A DNA stretch of 12,060 nucleotides, from contig JAAAJB010000810.1 in NCBI GenBank assembly GCA_016098155.1, positions 1 through 12,060 on the forward strand, written 5' to 3'. Source of the stretch: Actinomortierella ambigua. Taxonomy: Eukaryota > Mortierellomycota > Mortierellomycetes > Mortierellales > Mortierellaceae. Of this stretch, positions 8,601 to 12,060 are shown piece by piece. The stretch's first letter is position 1, and every line of letters starts with the position of its first letter. The position numbers and the translations under genes are program-made. The notes under the pieces are model-generated. The model searched no databases. It was not told the DNA's origin and saw only the letters and a program-made list of their open reading frames with translations.

Positions 8601-10234
8601 TCACCTTCATGGTCTTGATCCCATGAAAATAGATTGTGTTTGATCTCATCCTGACATTTGGAATGACCAACATGTCCGCACAAGTCACAGAGGAGCGAAT
8701 TCATACCGATCTGCTCAAGAGTTTGGACGATAGCTCCGAGGTTATCCAAGCCATTGCTGCTGAAGGTGTGGCTAAGTTGATGTTGACCAAGCTGTTGAAG
8801 AGTCCAGAGGTACGTGATCCTGTGTATCTGTTCGCGCAAACTACATGAGCGTGAAATTCAAAAGATACGACTCCTTGTTTTCTTTGGCTATGTATGTTGC
8901 TTACATTAGTCCATCCTTCAACAACAAACTGTGTAGGTTATGCAAAAGCTTGTGATTCTCTACTTTATACCGGAGACAGCCAACAACAATCACCTGCGAC
9001 AGTGCCTCAACTACTTTTTGCAAGTGTGCTTCCATTCGGCTCATGAGAACCAAGTAGTTCTCGCACCATTGGTGACACCGATCCTCGTCACCTTGATCGA
9101 GAAATTTACAGAATCGAATGGCTCGATGCCGACACCTAACGTCATGGGCCAGCAACTTTTGGAGTGGGTCGAGCCCAAACGAGTTCTTGGGTATGTTTTC
9201 TCTCTCCCAATTCGAAGCCTAGTACTGTCTAGATATTTGCGTGGGTTAGGAACGGGGTTACGGCATGCCATCCTAGTTCAAAACGTCTAACTTGTATATG
9301 CGCTTGTCTTTATTTTTCTTGATGAATAGTGCTGATTCTGCCGATGCCTCTCAGCCTGGAAAGGCAATTGACTTTGGCCTCCCAGCAAACATTGGCATTG
9401 ACATTGCAAAGCTTCTATTCACAGAGGAGAGAAGTAAGTTGCTCGAGAGGGCGTTCTTCAAGGAGAATGGAATGAACAAACAGCATATTAAATACGAACG
9501 TCCTTGTACTTTTTTTCTGGGTCCCTTTTTTTTCATAGACCACATTCGCAAGCACCTAGTCGCGATTCTACACAAGGTCCGCATGGACAATGATGCTGGT
9601 GAAATTCGACTGAAGACCATGACGCTTCTTTTGGGCAATCTCAAAGTGGTAAGTCTACACTTTAATGTGAAATTTTTTTAAACCATTTGTATAACAAGAA
9701 ATGACACTGTGAGCGTTGAATTTCGTATTGTAAGAAGAAAAAATAACTTCTTCTCCAATCTTCGACCTTTGTGACCATTAGAAACGGCCACTGAAGGAGC
9801 CAGCATCGCGCAAGTATATTCTGTCGATCGAAAAGTCAATCCTAAAGCTCTTTGAGGACGCACCGGAGACGCTAGACGATGCCGAGCTCGCCAAGCTGGA
9901 AGAGTTGACAGCGACCCGCGAGTTTGTCGATGCGATCGAGGAACAGGATGAGCCCGAGTTTGAGCCTGTCCGGTCAACGCGTGGCGGCGGTGGCGGCGGT
10001 GGTGCCGGTACTGGTGGCAGCGGTGGTGCAGGCGCAAGTAGTGGTGGTGGTGGTGGAGCGGGTGGTGCTGGTGGCAGTGGACGGGCCACTCGAACCCGTG
10101 CAGCAAGCGGTCGAGCCGCCGCAGCTGCTGTGAGTGACAAGCTGGCCAAGATGCTCAAGGAGGTGGATGCCTTATTGGACTCTTCGGAGGATGAGGAGGA
10201 GGAAGCCGATGGTGGTTCTGACTCGGATGATTGA
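5657..10234 (+). CDS. YCG1: Condensin complex subunit 3 (non-SMC HEAT subunit, Ycg1/Cnd3/CAP-G)
   Basis: Fourteen exons: 5657-5978, 6078-6270, 6381-6557, 6673-6867, 7002-7183, 7306-7581, 7675-7850, 7958-8182, 8297-8512, 8633-8809, 8937-9190, 9330-9433, 9539-9648, 9782-10234. All introns are GT...AG and the phases join without a break to 3060 nt, 1019 residues, close to human CAP-G and yeast Ycg1. Condensin is the SMC2/SMC4 loop-extruding complex; this subunit is a HEAT-repeat protein that binds DNA together with the kleisin (Brn1/CAP-H). Family marks: N-terminal IPAIFQESQ...HRKNAIALRKI (about 26-55); HEAT signatures such as DKHVRLRSCQLIA, ESAVRVQAVFALSKL and AADVRRSALFNIEH (about 150-240); and the conserved C-terminal Cnd3 region from about 555 (LDTMLIRVRCLTITKCML) to about 870, including SYVYGLLNELVIPAL. 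Residues 508-546 form an acidic then basic linker with TPRK at 530-533 (a CDK-type site) and KRKR/RRR stretches, likely a nuclear signal. The tail has a Gly-rich tract (about 937-968) and an acidic end (1003-1019). The ATG at 5657 is used; an in-frame TTG upstream is ignored. Confidence 0.95.
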
Positions 10235-10303
10235 AAGTGAAGAGAACCTTACCCCTTCCTCCTATTCCTCATCTCTCCCCCCTTTCTTTAGCGCTTCTGC
10301 GTT
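10235..10303. other. 3' flank of the condensin gene
   Basis: Pyrimidine-rich DNA directly after the condensin stop codon, probably 3' UTR. No standard AATAAA is seen close by. If the minus-strand split gene described next is real, the two genes converge with only 69 bp between stop codons. Confidence 0.4.
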
Positions 10304-10577
10304 TCACGCATTGCTTTCCTGAGCTGTCTCCAGGCTCTGATACCCACCCTCTAATGTGTTTGTGTTGAGAGGCTGGGTAGAAGAGGTTGAATTTTCACAA
10401 AGAGTAAATACTGAAAGATGAAAGTAATTAATTATGCTATGCTATTTTGTTGAGTGTGTACGTGTCTACTTTTTTTTGTCATAAGGGCTTACATAGTCCT
10501 CTATGGATCTTCTTGACGAGGGTCTCCACAACCTCAGTTCTATTGAGCTTGGCAATTTCGCCACTTACGGGTGTGGA

Positions 10578-10589
10578 TACTGGGAACAT
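10578..10589. repeat. Left target-site duplication of the foldback element
   Basis: TACTGGGAACAT, repeated exactly at 10685-10696. Removing the element and one copy rejoins an open frame, which supports these repeats being the duplicated target. Confidence 0.8.
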
Positions 10590-10684
10590 AGGCTCTGTCA
10601 CCCACCCCCCACACTCGATGTTATTAAACATTGACCTAACTCAACGTTAAATAACATCGAGTGTGGGGGATGAGTGACAGAGCC
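10590..10684. mobile_element. Foldback/MITE-like element with 44-bp inverted arms
   Basis: Two inverted arms, 10591-10634 and 10641-10684, match at 40 of 44 positions and enclose a 6-nt loop. The ends read GGCTCTGTCAC inward from both sides. The element is flanked by exact 12-bp direct repeats TACTGGGAACAT at 10578-10589 and 10685-10696. If the terminal A/T pair belongs to the element, the target duplication is 11 bp. An 11-bp duplication would fit a Mutator-like (MULE) non-autonomous element, though I cannot assign the family. It has no coding capacity. The four mismatches between the arms suggest it is not brand new or that the family has imperfect arms. Confidence 0.8.
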
Positions 10685-10696
10685 TACTGGGAACAT
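10685..10696. repeat. Right target-site duplication of the foldback element
   Basis: Second exact copy of the 12-bp repeat that flanks the hairpin element. Its first base may belong to the element, which would make the duplication 11 bp. Confidence 0.8.
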
Positions 10697-10736
10697 CCTG
10701 TATAAAACTGGTGAAGACATAATTAACATAATTTGT

Positions 10737-10759
10737 AAGAAACACGCTTCGTGTTTCTT
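10737..10759. repeat. Perfect 10-bp hairpin
   Basis: AAGAAACACG, a CTT loop and the exact reverse complement. It lies 40 bp from the foldback element in AT-rich DNA. Its role is unknown; it might be coding constraint (both strands are open here) or the remnant of another small element. Confidence 0.6.
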
Positions 10760-10910
10760 GTCAGGGCACAGAGGAGAATGGAGGCACAAGTGTAGTGAAG
10801 GAGAGATTTTAATGTATAAAAAGTCTGATGTTCTTGAGAAAATGATATTGTGTTTAAATAGTTGTTGTGCGCGAGCTACAAAGTTTAAGAAAGCGGCTCA
10901 GCTCTTGTGA

Positions 10911-10994
10911 GAGCCATCACGGCGCTTGGAAACAAGCTGCTAGAGGTGGCATATTATAACCAATCGGTAGCATGCCGAACAGAGGATGCCTATC
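10911..10994. other. Spacer before the LTR, boundary uncertain
   Basis: Short stretch with a CCAAT sequence near 10960. I could not fix the left end of the LTR, so part of this may belong to U3. No gene is seen. Confidence 0.3.
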
Positions 10995-11020
10995 TGTCAC
11001 CAATACGCGATTATTGGTGG

Positions 11021-11178
11021 CGCACCTAGCGCGCTAGTAGACCTAGCAGCTGCTAATTTGTCAGCAGTTGCGCAGGGTCCTCCTAGCTCTTGGCAATCTA
11101 CGCCATCGGACGCGTCTAGCGTGTTGGTAGTCCTAGGAGCTGCTGACAATTAGTCAGCAGCCGCGCTGGGACTCCTGG
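11021..11178. repeat. Diverged two-copy repeat in U3 with internal dyads
   Basis: Copy 1 starts at 11021 and copy 2 at 11111, about 67 bp each, alignable with a 3-nt indel at roughly three-quarters identity. Each copy centres on a dyad. Copy 2 has a perfect 9-bp inverted repeat (GCTGCTGAC, loop AATTA, 11139-11161) and copy 1 has a decayed version. Repeated dyads upstream of a TATA box look like an enhancer or a binding-site array, but this is inference. Confidence 0.65.
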
Positions 11179-11244
11179 TCGATCTAGGTAAACCTGACGT
11201 GGTCGCCACTGCTCTTCATCCTGGTCCTTATGTTCATCGGCACA

Positions 11245-11252
11245 TATAAATA
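11245..11252 (+). promoter_or_regulatory. TATA box of the left LTR
   Basis: TATAAATA followed by CC, 178 bp before the LTR end. The right LTR has the same TATAAATACC at the corresponding place in reverse orientation, although the surrounding U3 sequence is different. Conservation of the box within diverged DNA supports a working promoter element. Confidence 0.7.
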
Positions 11253-11400
11253 CCTGCTGGATCGGCCCAGCAGAACAGATAGAAACACAATCTCTCCAGA
11301 CAGAACTACCACACGAACACGAATACTCACACTTTCAATAAATATCTACCCATATCAACCACCTCCTGAACACAGGTATATAGAAGTGCTGTTAACGTAG

Positions 11401-11419
11401 CGCAACCATGGGGGTTGCG
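11401..11419 (+). promoter_or_regulatory. U5 hairpin next to the primer-binding site
   Basis: CGCAACC, loop ATGGG, GGTTGCG, a perfect 7-bp stem ending three bases before the LTR end. A second, longer-range pairing (TAGAAGTG 11381-11388 with CACTTCTA 11461-11468) would enclose the primer-binding site. Such U5-leader pairing around the primer site is known for retroviruses and yeast Ty elements, where it affects initiation of reverse transcription. Both pairings are also present in the right arm. Confidence 0.55.
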
Positions 11420-11422
11420 ACA

Positions 11423-11433
11423 TGGTAGCAGAG
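11423..11433 (+). promoter_or_regulatory. Primer-binding site, initiator tRNA-Met type
   Basis: TGGTAGCAGAG immediately follows the LTR-terminal CA. It is complementary to the 3' end CUCUGCUACCA found in many eukaryotic initiator methionine tRNAs; the match stops after 11 nt when compared with the common iMet T arm. Plant and yeast retrotransposons commonly use the same tRNA species as primer. Confidence 0.8.
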
Positions 11434-11513
11434 CACGGTTCGACTGTTGCTAACGAAAAACACTTCTAACCTGTTATTCCCCTTAAACAAAAAAAAATCC
11501 TGAACACAGCACC

Positions 11514-11627
11514 ATGGCCCAGTTCATCCTCCCTGAACAGTTCCTTCGTTCTTTTAAACCCGACAGGTTTAATGGGAGAGTGCGTAGTTCAAACGCAGAG
11601 GAATGGCTCAGCGGATTGGGTCATTGA
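11514..11627 (+). pseudogene. Truncated gag start, left copy
   Basis: After an A-rich leader, ATG at 11514 opens MAQFILPEQFLRSFKPDRF, followed by NGRVRSSNAEEWLSG. It then runs into the loop of the palindrome and stops at TGA 11625-11627 (37 residues). The F-K-P-x-x-F-x-G ... A-E-E-W-L pattern is typical of the N-terminal part of Ty3-type retrotransposon Gag. Everything downstream (rest of gag, pol, 3' LTR) is missing here. Confidence 0.75.
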
Positions 11628-11763
11628 AGACCATGCCAGCGGCAGAGCAGCAACGTTCGAATCCACTGAGCCATTCCTCTGCGTTTGAACTACGCACTCT
11701 CCCATTAAACCTGTCGGGTTTAAAGGAGCGAAGGAATTGTTCAGGGAGGATGAACTGGGCCAT
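11608..11763 (-). pseudogene. Truncated gag start, right copy
   Basis: On the minus strand ATG at 11763-11761 opens the same N-terminus as the left copy, but the frame goes further: ...AEEWLSGFERCCSAAG, then MVFNDPIR, stopping at 11610-11608 just after the junction into the left copy (51 residues). The W-L-x-x-F-E-x-x-C-x-A segment supports Ty3-type Gag. The frame is intact up to the junction, so this copy was probably functional before the rearrangement. Confidence 0.75.
11618..11659. other. Palindrome loop and junction of the two element halves
   Basis: The 42-bp loop is unpaired. It belongs to the right copy, because on the minus strand it continues the gag frame as FERCCSAAGMVFNDP. The switch to the left copy occurs near 11618, where the sequence AATCC(A/G)CTGAGCC is shared by both sides of the loop, suggesting a join at a short homology. 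Confidence 0.7.
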
Positions 11764-11913
11764 GGTGCTGTGTTCAGGATTTTTTTTTGTTTAAGGGGAA
11801 TAACAGGTTAGAAGTGTTTTTCGTTAGCAACAGTCGAACCGTGCTCTGCTACCATGTCGCAACCCCCATGGTTGCGCTACGTTAACAGCACTTCTATATA
11901 CCTGTGTTCAGGA
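11660..11913 (-). repeat. Right arm of the palindrome
   Basis: Inverted copy of 11364-11617, 98.4% identical (250 of 254). Beyond 11913, similarity to the left LTR drops sharply to short shared blocks. Confidence 0.97.
11844..11854 (-). promoter_or_regulatory. Primer-binding site of the right copy
   Basis: Read on the minus strand this is TGGTAGCAGAG, placed immediately inside the LTR end at 11855, exactly as in the left copy. Confidence 0.8.
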
Positions 11914-12060
11914 AGTTGTTGATAGGGATAGGTATTTATTGATAGCAAGGAGAGAGAGTATTCGTCAGGGGATATTGTCTGTCTGGGGTTCTGATACAAA
12001 AAGGAGAGAGGGTATTTATACTGGTTTACCAGATATGTAAAATATCTGGTGTGGCAGTAG
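11855..12060 (-). mobile_element. Right LTR, partial, with a different U3
   Basis: The inner end (TGTCGCAACC on the plus strand) is firm; the outer end lies beyond the window. On the minus strand the order is TATAAATA (12020-12013), AATAAA (11940-11935) and then U5, the same spacing pattern as the left LTR (166 versus 178 bp from TATA to LTR end). Only the last 59 bp and short blocks around TATA and AATAAA match the left LTR. An 8-bp perfect hairpin (12029-12049) sits directly upstream of the TATA box and is absent from the left LTR. Confidence 0.75.
12013..12020 (-). promoter_or_regulatory. TATA box of the right LTR
   Basis: TATAAATA followed by CC on the minus strand, pointing into the palindrome. 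Transcription from here would run through the right arm, the loop and then antisense through the left arm. Confidence 0.65.

Larger units (their letters stand above)
10304..10720 (-). pseudogene. Candidate small gene disrupted by a foldback element
   Basis: I do not recognise the product. On the minus strand an ATG at 10720-10718 opens MSSPVLYRMFPV and then meets the 95-bp hairpin element plus a duplicated 12-bp target. Skipping the element and one repeat copy, the frame continues in phase as STPVSGEIAKLNRTEVVETL... to a donor-like GTAAGC (10492-10487). A possible intron (10492-10411, 82 nt, acceptor TTTCAG) joins in phase to a Ser/Thr/Asn-rich exon 10410-10304 ending in TGA; without splicing the frame stops at 10479. 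The restored minus-strand product would be 75 residues. The insertion adds 107 nt, so it also shifts the frame. Caution: a plus-strand frame across the same DNA is also open (about 10447-10589, then 10697-10910, ending ...KKAAQLL), and either strand, or neither, may be the real one. The minus-strand choice rests on its ATG, its charged helix-like segment and the plausible splice sites. Confidence 0.3.
10995..11422 (+). mobile_element. Left LTR of a Ty3-like retrotransposon (start tentative)
   Basis: The right boundary is firm: the LTR ends ...GCGACA directly before a primer-binding site. The left end is my choice of TGTCAC at 10995, which gives TG...CA termini with a short TGTC/GACA inversion and a length of about 428 bp; no target duplication was verified. 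Inside are a promoter TATAAATA (11245-11252) and an AATAAA (11337-11342) about 90 bp downstream, the usual order U3, R, U5. U3 carries a two-copy repeat (11021-11178). The last 59 bp are identical to the right LTR, while the upstream part is largely different. Confidence 0.65.
11364..11617 (+). repeat. Left arm of a 254-bp near-perfect palindrome
   Basis: Reverse complement of 11660-11913 with 4 mismatches, all transitions: three within the first 15 gag codons and one at the inner end. The arm covers the end of the LTR, the primer-binding site, the leader and the first gag codons. The loop is 42 bp (11618-11659). Confidence 0.97.

Noticed and set aside
9434..9538. Continuous coding through condensin intron 12.
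   Set aside because: The segment has a GTAAGT donor, a T-rich tract and a CATAG acceptor, and its translation (FFLGPFFFID and similar) is unlike the HEAT-repeat flanks. Kept only as a possible retention isoform.
11021..11178. Possible CRISPR-like direct repeats.
   Set aside because: Only two diverged copies in a eukaryotic LTR, with no regular spacer pattern.
11604..11664. tRNA-like signals: an A-box match (TGGCTCAGCGG) and a B-box-like GTTCGAATCC at about tRNA spacing.
   Set aside because: The anticodon arm and T arm do not pair, and both boxes are explained by gag codons of the two inverted copies (E-W-L-S-G and G-F-E-R). The long pairing comes from the palindrome.

Overview
The window looks like nuclear DNA of a filamentous, probably early-diverging fungus (Mucoromycota/Mortierellomycotina would fit; this is inference). 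The grounds are a fungal-type mitochondrial ribosomal protein (MRPL20 family), one gene split by 13 short spliceosomal introns (93-139 nt, GT...AG, many GTA(A/T)GT donors), dense GA/GT microsatellites and a Ty3-like LTR retrotransposon fragment.

Layout. Positions 1-4007 hold no gene I can support. They are rich in simple repeats and strand-biased polypurine/polypyrimidine tracts. Next comes a compact gene cluster. MRPL20/mL58 (4008-4586, +) has no intron in its CDS. A DPY30/Sdc1 gene on the minus strand (4869-5441) has three exons that I assembled by hand. Condensin subunit 3 (YCG1/CND3/CAP-G, 5657-10234, +) has 14 exons encoding 1019 residues, and all exon phases are consistent. MRPL20 and DPY30 converge. 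DPY30 and condensin diverge from a 215-bp shared promoter, so a histone H3K4 methylation co-factor and a chromosome-condensation subunit are paired head to head.

From 10235 onward the DNA is accessory. A reading frame at about 10.3-10.9 kb is interrupted by a 95-bp foldback element (MITE-like) flanked by exact 12-bp direct repeats; removing the element and one repeat reopens the frame. From about 11.0 kb to the window end lies a palindrome of two LTR-retrotransposon 5' ends in head-to-head orientation: LTR, tRNA-iMet-like primer-binding site, leader and gag start, a 42-bp loop, then the same in reverse. The arms (254 bp each) differ at only 4 positions, yet the LTR upstream parts (U3) are very different. 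A transcript from either LTR would fold into a long hairpin matching the 5' leader and gag of the family, which makes the locus a candidate source of small RNAs against its own transposon family. This palindrome is the most interesting item in the window.
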